Of a stretch of 64,000 nucleotides of DNA, positions 54,449 through 64,000 are shown piece by piece. Location: positions 431,662,676 through 431,726,675 of the forward strand of contig NC_058521.1 in NCBI RefSeq assembly GCF_904849725.1. Direction: 5' to 3'. Position numbers and translations under genes: made by a program. Numbering within the stretch: the stretch's first letter is position 1; every line of letters begins with the position of its first letter. Source of the DNA: Hordeum vulgare subsp. vulgare (Eukaryota > Streptophyta > Magnoliopsida > Poales > Poaceae). The notes beneath the pieces were generated by a model, which saw nothing but the letters and a program-made list of their open reading frames with translations, had not been told where the DNA came from and ran no database searches.

Positions 54449-57400
54449 CTACAAAACAGGTGTCAAAGCTCAGAGTTAGTAAAATAACATACAAAGGATC
54501 ATGAAAAACAACATGATAAAGATAAGTCAAATATGTGACATACGGAAATGGTCCTCGTAGGTATCCACGCATACCAATCCTACTAAGTCCACCACCTATC
54601 CCACCCCTGCCTCTAGCACCACCACCACCTATCCCACCCCTGCCTCTAGCACCACCACGACCTATCCCACCCCTGCCTCTAGCACCACCCCTACCTCTAG
54701 CACCACCACCACCACGTCCTCTAGTAAGCCCAAGTCGGCTAGGAACATGTTGAGTAGGAACTTGTTGGCTTGTGCTTACTTGACCCGTCCCTTGTTGGCT
54801 TGAACTTGGTTGGCTATGACCATGTTGGCTAGGACATGGTTGGCTTGACCTGGAATCATTGTTTTTGGACTTCTTCTTTGGCTTCGTACACCTTCTTGTG
54901 TTGTGCCCTATTACATCGCACTCTCCACAATGTGATCTCTCAGTAGGCTCTTGGAATTGGTTGTTCCTCATTTCTCTGCCACCACCATGGCCCCATCCAT
55001 CCATGTCTCCTCTAAAACGCTTTGTCTTTCGTCTTCCCCATTTCACAACCTTCCACTCTGGGTTGGGCCATAGTTGTACTCCATGATACTCCGGCCATTG
55101 TGATTGGTCAAAGTATGGTTCAAATATAGGAGCCCATGTATGCTTCGTGGTCATGATCGAGAACTCGGACTCCCTCACAGTTAGTGGATGGTTGACGTCC
55201 ACATTCCTAGTGCAAGCTGCCGTGTACAAATGCGAGCATGCGAGATGAAGCAACCTTGGCCTCCCACAATAGCAATCACACAACGATAAAAATACCTTGA
55301 ACGCCCTGTTTCCGTGTTGCTGGCCATCGTTTGTCGTTCCTCCAGGCTCATTCACTTGGTATGTCCAATCCTCGTTGTTGTACAACGTAGCCGTTTGGGA
55401 GTCAGCCTTCCATGATTGAAATACCATACATTTGTCAACCTTTGGTGGAAACTGGTACTTGTACTTTTTCTTGTTCTCTCCCGCAATCTGATCATCCATT
55501 TCTTGCGAGTACTTTAGAAAGTATGCTCTCAACTTGTCGAATGTGTATTGCACTATTGCCGTCACCGGCAACGCACGGACACCCTTCAGCACCCGATTGA
55601 AGCATTCTGCCATGTTACTTGTCATTTGACCATATCTTCGGCCATCTTCGTCATAAGCTCGTGCCCACTTGGGCTGAAGTTGAATGTGCCTGTTGAGAAA
55701 CTCAAGCCCACCTGCATCAAGTTTTTTGTTTGCAAGAAAAGCGTTGTACAATCTTGCAAATTGTTTGTCCAAAAATGCTTGACAACAATCTTGAAGATCA
55801 TCCGCCAACTCCTTGCTACCACATGCCCGGTAGAAGTTTGCACAGAAATGCCTCATGCACCATCGATGATGCAAAGGAGCATGGCCGGGAATGACAATGT
55901 CAACCGCGTTAAGTATGCCTTGATGGCGATCCGATATGACACATATTTCCCTTTCAAACGGTAATACTTTGGTTCTCAAAATATGCAAGAACCATTCCCA
56001 GTAAACATTGTTCTCTGCCTCAACCAAAGCAAAAGCCAAAGGCATCAACCGGTTATTGGCATCACTTGCTATTGCAACCAACAAAGTGCCCTTGAATTGT
56101 CCGGTCAAAAACGTGCCATCGATGGAGATGACAAGATGACAGTGCTGAAAAGCCCTCACACATTGCTCAAATGCCCAAAATGCACGGCCAAATACGCGGA
56201 CCCTATTTCCATTGAGAATCCTTGTTTTCTCCCCATACGGCTCGACCACATGAACCATGCCCGGGTTAGTGCCGGCAATAGCTCCCAACAACCTAGGTAG
56301 TCAGTTGTATGCTTGCTCCCAATCACCATACAACATCTTGAATGCGGCTTGCTTTGCTTTCCATGCCTTACCATATTTCACCTCGTAGTGAAAGAGGGCT
56401 TTCACAAGGTCTTGTACTCTTTTTATGTTCATTGTAGGAAGAGAGGAGATGGAGTTGGAAAGCCTATAAGCGATGAACTCGGAGGTGAGTTGTCTATGGC
56501 TTTGCGACGAAAGGGCACCATCAACCCTCTTGCCTCGACACGTGTGAGGCATACAACTGATAATGTTCCATCCTGGCCCTCATTTCCATGGTCTTGCACG
56601 GACAATCCAAGGATACCCTCTGTCCTCACATGCAACCGTGTAACGCAGCTTCATGTTTGAATGAACAACTTTGTGTGGCCTATAATGCGTAACAGAATAT
56701 TCATCCAACCACATCTTCAGTTCAAGGAATGTTTGGAACTTTGACCCCGGCAAAATAATATTCTTCCCATGTTTGTCCCGATGAGAAGGTGGCCTAACTC
56801 CAAACAATATGCCTTCGCCTCCGTCAACCACGGCTTCATCCGCAAGGCTAAGATCCTCGAACAATGGTGTCTGGTGATCCCGCTTTAATACCTTCTTGAA
56901 AGCTTCAGCCTCCTTTGTCGTGAACCCTTCCTCATCAACTTCTTCATCGGGACCCTCATCGTCAGACTCAGATGCATAGCCACGTGAGTACGGAATAGAA
57001 TGGTCCATTGTCTCTTGTAAATAATATTTGTCCAAATCACCAAGATTGTTGTGATGAAGAACAGTACCATCATTCTCATCATCATCGTGCTCATCATCAT
57101 CGTGCTCATCATTATCCTCTAGCAATGGTTCATCTTGGACACAAGAAAGAGGTTCAATGTTGGCCTCTTCGTTGATGGGTGGAGGACTATCTTCAACAAT
57201 CGGAGAGGCAACCCGGTTCAAATCCAACTGCAAGTTAGGAACATTTGTTTTGATGGCAAATAACTCTAGAGCCTTGTCTAGTGATTCGGCCACGGTATCC
57301 TTGTATGCAAGCCAACGTTGCTCGGAGTTGACACGCGTGGTCTTCCAACGAATGTGCATTCTGAATCCCACATTATGCCTACCATCAAACTCAACTACAT

Positions 57401-57541
57401 CACTTGGGTCCATCCAATTCAAATACTTTCGGACTTGTTCCAACAATTCACCATGTCAAGCTCATCCGGGTCCGGATCAATATTGCCTTTTAAAAAGGCA
57501 TCCTTGTCCATGTGATGAACATAAACACATGTTCTTCCCAT
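54449..57541 (-). pseudogene. MURA-type Mutator transposase, two in-frame stops
   Basis: The ATG at 57539-57541 starts a short N terminus. A frameshift near 57445 leads into LLEQVRKYLNWMDPSDVVEF, an acidic stretch (about 57050-57130), then the MuDR-type DNA-binding region (FQTFLELKMWLDEY, VHSNMKLRYTVACED). In the same frame TGA codons interrupt at about 56575 and at 56300. The MULE catalytic domain follows, with the acidic triad as IDGTFL (near 56119), VISDR (near 55930) and NMAECFN (near 55605). A SWIM zinc finger (C-Y-C...C-S-H, about 55230-55275), a CCHC knuckle (CGECDVIGHNTRRC, about 54890-54930) and an RGG-rich tail (RGRGGARGRGG, 54590-54720) complete it. Length and order are normal for autonomous MULE transposases. 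With two stops and a shift it is not functional as read, but the catalytic residues are intact. Confidence 0.9.
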
Positions 57542-57589
57542 CCCTAAACAACAAAACATGCAATATTTTTTATAAGCAATCATACAACT

Positions 57590-57790
57590 ACAATATCTAC
57601 TTACTAAAAATAAACCCTATTCTTAACTTCCAAACATCCATAACACTAACCCTAACCCTATACCTATCCTAACCCTAACACAAAAAAACATCCAAAATAC
57701 TAATCCTAACCCTAGCCTAACCCTAAAACAACCATAATGCAAACATCCAAACAACCCTAATCCTAACCCCATCATACCCCTTATCCTAAC
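57590..57790. repeat. Degenerate CCTAACCCTA-rich tract
   Basis: Irregular ACTAACCCTAACCCTA, CCTATCCTAACCCTAAC and similar words upstream of the transposase start. It resembles telo-box-like promoter sequence (AAACCCTAA) more than a telomere: plant telomeres are uniform CCCTAAA, and this is irregular and A/T-interrupted. Confidence 0.65.
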
Positions 57791-58156
57791 ATACAAACAA
57801 ATACAACAATATCATATACATCCCACATTTCATGAAAAACTAGGGTTTCCTCAAATTTGCAACAAGATGACCACAAGAGATTTTTGTTTGGATGAGAATG
57901 AGGGGATAGGTGGGGATTACCTTAGGGGAGTGATTGGACAACAAATGCCCGGTCCAGACCTCCAGATTTGGTGATTTGGAGAAGTATTTGAAGAAGGGCT
58001 GAAATTAACACAGTGTGGGAGAGGGGGATGGGGAGGGGAATGAGGAGGGGGTGGGGGAGGGGGGCTGGCCCGTGGCTGTATAAGTCAATGTGTGGCGCCT
58101 AAGCGTTCGGCGCCACACATTACAATGTGCGACGCTTGAGGTTTAGGCGTCACACT
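57791..58156. other. Transposase upstream region
   Basis: Non-coding. Contains a G-rich run on the plus strand (GGGGATGGGGAGGGGAATGAGGAGG, positions 58026-58050) and one more TGTGGCGCC...GGCGCCACA palindrome at 58091-58118. Confidence 0.5.
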
Positions 58157-58344
58157 GCCTGGGGGGTGGGCCCTCTCTGCGAGGTGGTCGGGGCGTGTGG
58201 CGCGGACGGCTTAGGCGTCACACAGTGTAGTGTGGCGCCTAGGTGTCGGGCGCCACACAAAAGGGTCAGACGAGTGAAATATTTCGCGTTAGGGTTCACT
58301 TCGTGAGTTCTTTCGCCCGGGGGGTCATTTTTGTCAATTTTGCC
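58157..58344 (-). repeat. Right terminal inverted repeat of the MULE
   Basis: 188 bp, reverse complement of 48877-49064 with about six mismatches; followed by the duplication GCTTGTTAG. Confidence 0.92.
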
Positions 58345-58353
58345 GCTTGTTAG

Positions 58354-59985
58354 CCACACCTTCCTTCCTATTCGCAAGGAAATCCAACACCGTTTTCGAT
58401 CCAACCAAGCAACAAACGAATCATTTTTTTTAACTAATCAGCGTGCACATGCAAATGCACCTCTCAATTATCATAAGTTAATTAATTACAATGATATTTG
58501 TCATAATTCATCCACATGGTGGATATATCTTGATCATAATGGATTCTTTTGTACAATAGCGCAAACATTGTTACAGATTGTATCTGTATATTGTACATCT
58601 TGCTACAGTTCAGGCCAGGGAAATCGTTGCGAAATGCTATATAGCATTAGGAAACAAAAAATGTATCTAACATGTTGTTGTAATATATATAAAGAAAAAT
58701 ATTATAAAATGTTCTATAACACGTACGGATAGTCGGATACACAACGAAGTGCCTCAATACAAATTCAAAATAAAAATGGAGTTTCATGGACAAAGTCTGA
58801 ATAAACAAAGGAACAATAAACTATGTGAACAAATCTAGCTACTTTGGATATGAACTTGTAACCATATAAACCTAAATCATAACATGTAGAACATGACTGG
58901 TGTAGAATCTAAATAACAAACAAGTCTAAGTACTCCAAGAAGTAGAAACCTTACAATAATTCATATCTCAACAATAACCATGTTGCTTCATATACTGCTA
59001 ATTTCTTAATATATAAAAAGTTACAAAGCAAAATGAATATAAGTTTGGAAGAAAAACATGAGATCATAAGTATTCATTTTCCCATTGAAATAGTGAATCG
59101 GTACATTCAAAACAATATTGGACAATCAATTAAGAAACTACAAGAATCAAGGCAAAATGGTACATCATTAAATTTTAGTATAACCTAAATGGCACATACA
59201 TGAGGAACCATCCTAAAGTACTCTCCTCGTGTCATCTGATTTCAACTTAGAAACTTGGTTGTCGCTTCAAGAGAAAAAACATTAATGTACCTCGCAGGAG
59301 CCCTCTGGGAAATAAAAAAACAATGATTAGCACTGACCATTATCAATATTCTTTTTAAATTATTCAAACAACATAGAAAACTGCAATCTTGTCACTAACA
59401 GTGTAGGCACTCAAGGAGGGATGGGTTTTTGTTGCTTCATCCGGAAGAAAGTTTTTCTTCATGTTACAATTTCAGAATGGAAACAAGACTATGTGTCAGA
59501 TCTACTTGCTATTTTACATAGTATACATCAAATCATCAAAATGGTGAATTAGTTTCCATGCATATAGGGTAGTGCGAGTAAGAGAGAAAATAGAAGTGCA
59601 CTCCTAGTGCTACCTTAATACCCTATGTGGAAGATACTTCACATGGTTCCCAAAAATAGCAAATCGAAGTAAAGAGTGAGAAGGCGTTTTCTTGCTACTT
59701 GATTAGTGAAAGATAAAGAAGAATGCCATTGCCTTGGGAAGGTTTCAGTGAGAGCATGCTTAAGTTTGGTTACCTACAGAGAAACTCATAAGCTATTCTG
59801 CATTCCTTGGATAGAAAGATTAATGTTGGAACTTGGAAGGGTGTGTTCAAGAAGTAGTTGTGAAATACAGAGCGTCGCATGCGAGCCACGCAACAAGGAT
59901 TAAATGGCTAAGTTGTCCACCTTCACACTGTTGCGAGAATTGAAACTGTAATCACCAAACAAAATAGAAAATAAAGTTAAAACTA
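58354..59985. other. AT-rich tract, nothing recognised
   Basis: 1.6 kb with no domain-bearing frame. The ORFs at 58331-58732 and 59706-59903 are AT-rich with no family features. This is the continuation of the MULE target site from 48628-48867. Confidence 0.45.
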
Positions 59986-60690
59986 TAATCCCCATATCAT
60001 CAACACGGATAATGGTACCAACTTATCAAAGGGGGCTATGGAGCAATTCTATCAGAAGGAACACATCCGGCTTGACTTGGCAGGTGTGGTGCGTCCACAA
60101 TCCAACGGGCAAGCATAAAGAGCGAGTCAAGAGATTCTAAGAGGGATAAAACCACAGCTCATGGTCCCGTTGCAATGCACTCCGGGTTGTTGGGTTGAAG
60201 AGCTCCCCTTAGTTATTTGGAGCATTAATACAACTCTGAATAGTTCCACTGGATATATGCCTTTTTCCTTGTTTACGGTGCTGATGTGGTGCTACCAAGT
60301 GACATCTGACATGACTCTCCTTGAGTCGTTGCTTATGTTGAGACCGACAATTAATAGGTGAGGGAAGATTCCTTGGATGCTTTGGAGGAGGAGTAATATT
60401 TAGCAGCGGCTAGGTCAGCCATATACCAACAAGACATGCATCTCTACCACAGTCGTAGGGTTAAAAGCAACACTTTTCAGGAGGGCGACTTGGTCCTCCG
60501 GCTCATCCAGGATCAAACGGGGATGCATAAACTATCACCACCTTGGGAAGGACTGTTTATCATCAGCAGAAACCTCAACAACGGTTCATATTACGTGATC
60601 GATTTATGACATGGTAAGAATACTTCGAAAGAAGAAACAACCCGGCCTTGGAATATTGCTCATCTACGGACGTATTATACATAGAGCCAC
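59986..60690 (+). pseudogene. Integrase remnant of a Tat-lineage gypsy element
   Basis: In one frame from about 59995: NTDNGTNLSKGAMEQFY (second catalytic Asp region), VRPQSNGQA followed by TAA where the catalytic Glu normally stands, WVEELPLVIWSINTTLNSSTGYMPFSLF, then in neighbouring frames ALEEE, FQEGDLVLRLIQDQTGMHKLSPPWEG and NLNNGSYYVIDL. This is the 3' half of integrase, with several stops and shifts. Everything upstream (gag, protease, reverse transcriptase) is absent; the left edge is near 59986. Together with the antisense ORF downstream it fits the Tat lineage (Cinful, RIRE2, Grande type). Confidence 0.8.
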
Positions 60691-61658
60691 TGGCTCATTA
60701 TTTCTTGTACCTCCCTTAAAATTTTGGAAATACTTCTATGATATTTTGGATCTAATAAATCTCGTTTTAGCCATAAATTGATCATGAACATTTATTATTT
60801 GCGTAACATGGGAGCTACAAGTCCAAATAATCTATCATGGTCAATAGAGTTAACCCGGCTTATCTGGGGTCTACCTGCCCCCAGGTTGTTTAGCACTAAT
60901 AGCATTGTCTTCTGCAATCCTATGCCAGGCCTTTCTATAGATCATAGGTCACTTGGGGGCTTCTAACTCATTGAGTTTAGCTTTCTCACCCTCTTGATCG
61001 ACAAAGACGCCACAACATGGTTAAACTTGCCGGTATGTTTGATGCGACTCCGATCAGGTGACTCCATGTACTTTTGACTGATCAATCCATTGTGGACCCT
61101 GAATCAGCAAGGTTAAAACACTGGTTTATCACATGAGAGTCGGCATACTGAAAACAAGGATAAACCATGGGTTATCATACCCACTTCTTTGAAGCAAGAC
61201 TTGAGCCTCGAAAGCCGGTCTCTTTTTACCGCGTCTCACTCAGCTGGGTTATTATTGTTACCATTGCTTAAAGTTTTTAGGTATAAATGTTGCCTCCTTC
61301 TGGCTCAAAGAAAAAAGGGACCCGGGTTACGAAATTATAATGCTATCAGAGTGGAGCTCGGAATTTTATAGATTTGCAGAGGAAAATCATGAAGAAAGAT
61401 AAAAAGGAAAGACAATGATGACTCGCCACATATCGGTCGAAACAACAATCACACCCCTACATTAGGGTCGATTTGAAGGCTTGGCTAGACATGTATTTCC
61501 TCGCCATTATGAACAAGACCAAAGGGTTTCAAAGAAAAACGTACACAAAGGTAAGGTACAGATGCACAGTTGTCGAGTCAAAAGCATTACAAGGCACTTC
61601 AGGTCCAGATGATGGAAATTCAAAGTCTTTATGACCTGATTTTTTACAAGATTCAGGC
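60691..61658. other. Spacer between pol and the antisense ORF
   Basis: Non-coding in all frames as far as I can see; contains GGTCACTTGGGGGCTTCTAACTC near 60948 (23 bases), a word type typical of such spacers. No LTR is present before the window end. Confidence 0.5.
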
Positions 61659-64000
61659 TTAAGCTTTATCGTGGGCTTTAGTTGGAGACATCTTCGACTG
61701 GTCTTCTGCTTGAGGCGCTATTTCTATGATCTGAAGATCGTCGAGATTCCAGTTGGAGTTGGCCAAAGCTTCAAACATGGCTTCCTCGTGGAAGACAAGC
61801 GATGGGTCGACATGAGGAGAAAACAACTGCTTGTGGCACTGCGGAGTCAGACTAACTGATTTAAATTGGGGCGGTTGAATCTTTGCATTGTTTGAGTCAT
61901 AGGCGGGATGATAGCTCTTCAAAGACATGGCACTTACAAGATGACTGGCTAATTTACGAGCCACCAAGACGCTCGGACGATAATCATCCTCGTCAAAGGG
62001 TGACCCGTCAGCCTTCAGTTCTAGAAAACCCTTGGACACTTCAGCCGGGTCAAGTTCAAACGAATAGGCCAAAGCGCAGATTAAAGAATATGTGGCTCCA
62101 GCGCGGGTGGCTGATCTCTTGAGCTCTCCAATCTGTCCAGGGATCGTGGAAAGGAACGCCAGGACGTCCTTTATAAGCTTGACCGGCTCTTTGTTTCCAA
62201 CAAAGACCTTGATGGTGCACAAACTCCCAGTATATAGTTGCTTAGTTAGAGTATATACAACTGTAAGCCTTAACAAGCAATTGTCTTGGAGATCGAGCGC
62301 ACGGCAGCTTGCAAAGAGCAAACACATCAGTCGCCACATATTTTGGCCTTGGCAAAAATGATTTCACTGGATTAAAGAGGAAGTTTCATCGACACTTACC
62401 AAAGATAGCATGAGTCATATGATCAATATGCCTTTTAACCCGGGAAGTTCTTTTGACACATTTTCAGCTTGTTTTCGGCATCTTTAGAGCGTTTGATCAA
62501 GACAACTTTTTCGCTCTCAAAGGACTTTCTTTCTACCACAAAACCCGCCTTGATTTTCACCATTTGCTCCAAAGATAAACGAAGTTTCTCTTCAAATTCT
62601 GCTCGGGCAAGTTGCCCCAATTCAAGAGCTTTGGTCAAATCCGAGACTTTCGACTCGGCAGACATCAAATTCTCCTGCACATAAAGTAAGGAGATGGTAA
62701 GACAGAGATAAGGCAAGATAACGATTATGATAACAAGTCCCAAGAACATTTCAAGAAATATGATTGGCACTTGGGGGCTAATGCATATAAGTTCTTTCAA
62801 GCAAATATGATGGAAACAAAGACCCGACCCATCTCAAGGAGATGAGCCAGCCCTTGAGGGCTATAGGTCAAAATCATCTTCAAAAATTACAAGACCCGAC
62901 CCAGCTCAAGGAGATGAGCCGACCCTTGGGGGCTACAGGTCAAAATCATCTTCAGCAAATTACAAGACCCGGCCCATCTCAAGGAGATGAGATGGCCCTT
63001 GGGGGCTACAAAAGAGTATATACATATGAGATACATAGCTTACCTCATACTTCATTTTTATTGTATTTACAAGACCAGCTTCCATTTGTCGGCTTGAATA
63101 AAGACGCTCAAGATAGCTAGCGTACAATTCTTCAACATCAAGAGCATCATGGTGCAGAGACTTCAGTTTAGCTTCCCCTTTATTAGATAGGACAGTGTCC
63201 TCTTTCATGGACTGTTTTGATAATACATCAAAAGGCCCAGGAGCAACATAGCTTGACCCAAGGATAACTAATTCCGTGTTTGCATCACACGGGACAACTT
63301 TTGAAGGTTGTTGAGAAATTGACGGGTCAAGTTCGACAACCGGAGATGAAGCAATGGTTTTTTCTACCTCAAGCTAAGACAGATCAACTTGAATCTCTTG
63401 ATTATTTTCAACTCGTCCGGAGGCTGTGGAAGCCGCCATGTCCAGATTTTCTGGCTCAGGTGTAACATAAGAATTGCCAAGATTACGTGTATTTGCCCTT
63501 GCTCTACAAGACAAGAAGGCAGGAAAAACTTCAGAAATACTAACAGGAAAACATATGCTACGAAAACAGAAAAAACTTACCCTTGATTGATAATAAAAGG
63601 AGGCAACTTCGAAGAAGATGAGTCGCCAGATGAGGGGATGGATTCCTGATAATTTGAGTGAGCAAGATTGAGAGGTTATTTAAAAAGACCAACTTGGGGA
63701 CGAGATGGAGTTGGACTATGAGGCACCTCATCTTGAAGTTTTCGGGTTGTTCACTCGTCAGATACACTAGCTGACGGAGACTCGCCCTGAAAAGTTGAAG
63801 TAGTAGCAGACACCTTACTCTTTTTCTTGGGAGGGATGGCTTTAGATTTGCTAGCCTGGACTTCCCTTTTCTTCTTCCAACATGAAGAAGAAGCCTGCAA
63901 GATAAAATGAAAGCAGCGATATTCAAAATATTGGAGAAGTTATCGCAAAGATAATCAGGTGATGAGTTAAGTTTCTTACTGGAGGAGCCGGGTTGAGAGC
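61659..64000 (-). pseudogene. Antisense additional ORF (aORF) of the Tat-type gypsy element, multi-exon, partial
   Basis: On the minus strand, exon-like blocks come from the right edge: a Ser/Lys-rich segment (KSKAIPPKKKSKVSA near 63830, broken by TGA near 63768), a donor near 63577, and a block near 63503-63030 (PEPENLDMAAS, DVEELYASYLERLYSSRQ, with one TAG near 63375). A coiled-coil block (VSDLTKALELGQLARAEFEEKLRLS, 62670-62440) and a last block at about 62310-61659 (FVGNKEPVKLIKDVL, ELDPAEVSKGFLEL, DDYRPSVLVARKLASHLV, ending in a stop) complete it. Position (after pol), antisense orientation and intron structure match the additional ORFs of Tat elements (Transposase_28/PF04195-type). The N-terminal domain would lie beyond 64000. 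Its role in the element is not known. Confidence 0.7.
62820..63010 (-). repeat. Intronic minisatellite, 72-74 bp unit, 2.6 copies
   Basis: Copies start AAGACCCGACCCATCTCAAG at about 62819, 62890 and 62964, each followed by GAGATGAG, CCCTTGGGGGCTAYARGT and, in the first two, CAAAATCATCTTCA. It lies between two exon-like blocks of the antisense ORF. Confidence 0.85.

Larger units (their letters stand above)
48877..58344. mobile_element. Complete Mutator-like element (MULE) with cargo genes
   Basis: 9,468 bp bounded by 188-bp terminal inverted repeats starting GGCAAAATTGA. A 9-bp target duplication flanks it, GCGTGTTAG (48868-48876) and GCTTGTTAG (58345-58353), eight of nine bases matching; 9 bp is the Mutator length. 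Contents from the left: TIR, plant mobile domain gene (+), palindrome clusters and repeats, GRF zinc-finger gene (+), a Lys/Glu-rich coding segment (-), MURA-type transposase (-), degenerate CCCTAA-rich tract, TIR. The TIRs differ at about 6 of 188 sites. All genes carry stops or frameshifts, so the copy is probably immobile by itself, but the intact TIRs could still respond to a transposase in trans. Confidence 0.93.

Noticed and set aside
57590..57790. Interstitial telomere from CCCTAA-like words
   Set aside because: The words are irregular and do not match the uniform plant CCCTAAA unit; they lie inside a transposon upstream of its transposase.
58331..58732. 133-codon ORF after the MULE
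   Set aside because: It begins inside the TIR, is AT-rich, and shows no family features.

Overview
The window is nuclear DNA of a grass, most likely a member of the Triticeae (wheat, Aegilops, barley or a relative). The reasons are LTR retroelements of the type whose LTRs start TGATACGTCTC (I associate these with the Sabrina/WHAM group, from memory), a grass-type DUF1668 gene, a hAT element with CAGGGCC-type ends, a long-TIR Mutator-like element carrying plant mobile domain and GRF zinc-finger sequences, and a Tat-lineage gypsy remnant with an antisense extra ORF. I see no tRNA, rRNA or CRISPR. Almost everything is repeat-derived, and most coding sequences are broken.

Layout. 1-780 and 7727-8110 are one tract split by a complete pol-less LTR retroelement (786-7721, target duplication AGGCT); an RNase H-like relic lies at its left end. 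8694-9733 (minus) is a frameshifted DUF1668-family gene with an upstream TATA-like box, followed by GC-rich direct repeats. 10493-12077 is a non-autonomous hAT element (8-bp duplication GAAGCAGC) carrying five 19-bp palindromes. 13154-18646 is a complete Reina-like chromovirus (362-bp LTRs, duplication TTCAG) with seven nonsense codons and one frameshift. 19883-22852 is a deletion derivative of another chromovirus, inserted in a locally duplicated AT-rich tract.

23824-38924 is the most striking part: about 13.6 kb (roughly 159 copies) of an ~85-86 bp GC- and CpG-rich satellite. Each consensus unit holds a hairpin with 9-bp arms. Variant monomers recur in blocks (higher-order structure; one pair is 1,744 bp apart). 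The array is cut by a reverse-oriented solo LTR (26988-28533) and abuts a truncated LTR element at 38924.

38925-48627 is a composite of two pol-less retroelement interiors with two different LTR types (B at 41716-43415, A at 47020-48627), so the second unit is a chimera with a B-type 5' LTR and an A-type 3' LTR. 48877-58344 is a complete Mutator-like element (188-bp TIRs, near-perfect 9-bp duplication). It carries a minus-strand MURA-type transposase pseudogene and, converging on it, two plus-strand cargo genes: a plant mobile domain gene and a GRF zinc-finger gene. Clusters of TGTGGCGCC/GGCGCCACA palindromes lie between them. 58354-64000 holds AT-rich DNA, a decayed integrase segment, and the antisense extra ORF of a Tat-type gypsy element running off the right edge.

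Cooperation between genes is visible only within elements: transposase acting on TIRs, gag/pol acting on LTRs, and pol-less elements that must borrow enzymes. All enzymatic genes seen here are disrupted, so the elements look immobile or dependent on copies elsewhere. Divergence and identity figures are hand counts or eye estimates.
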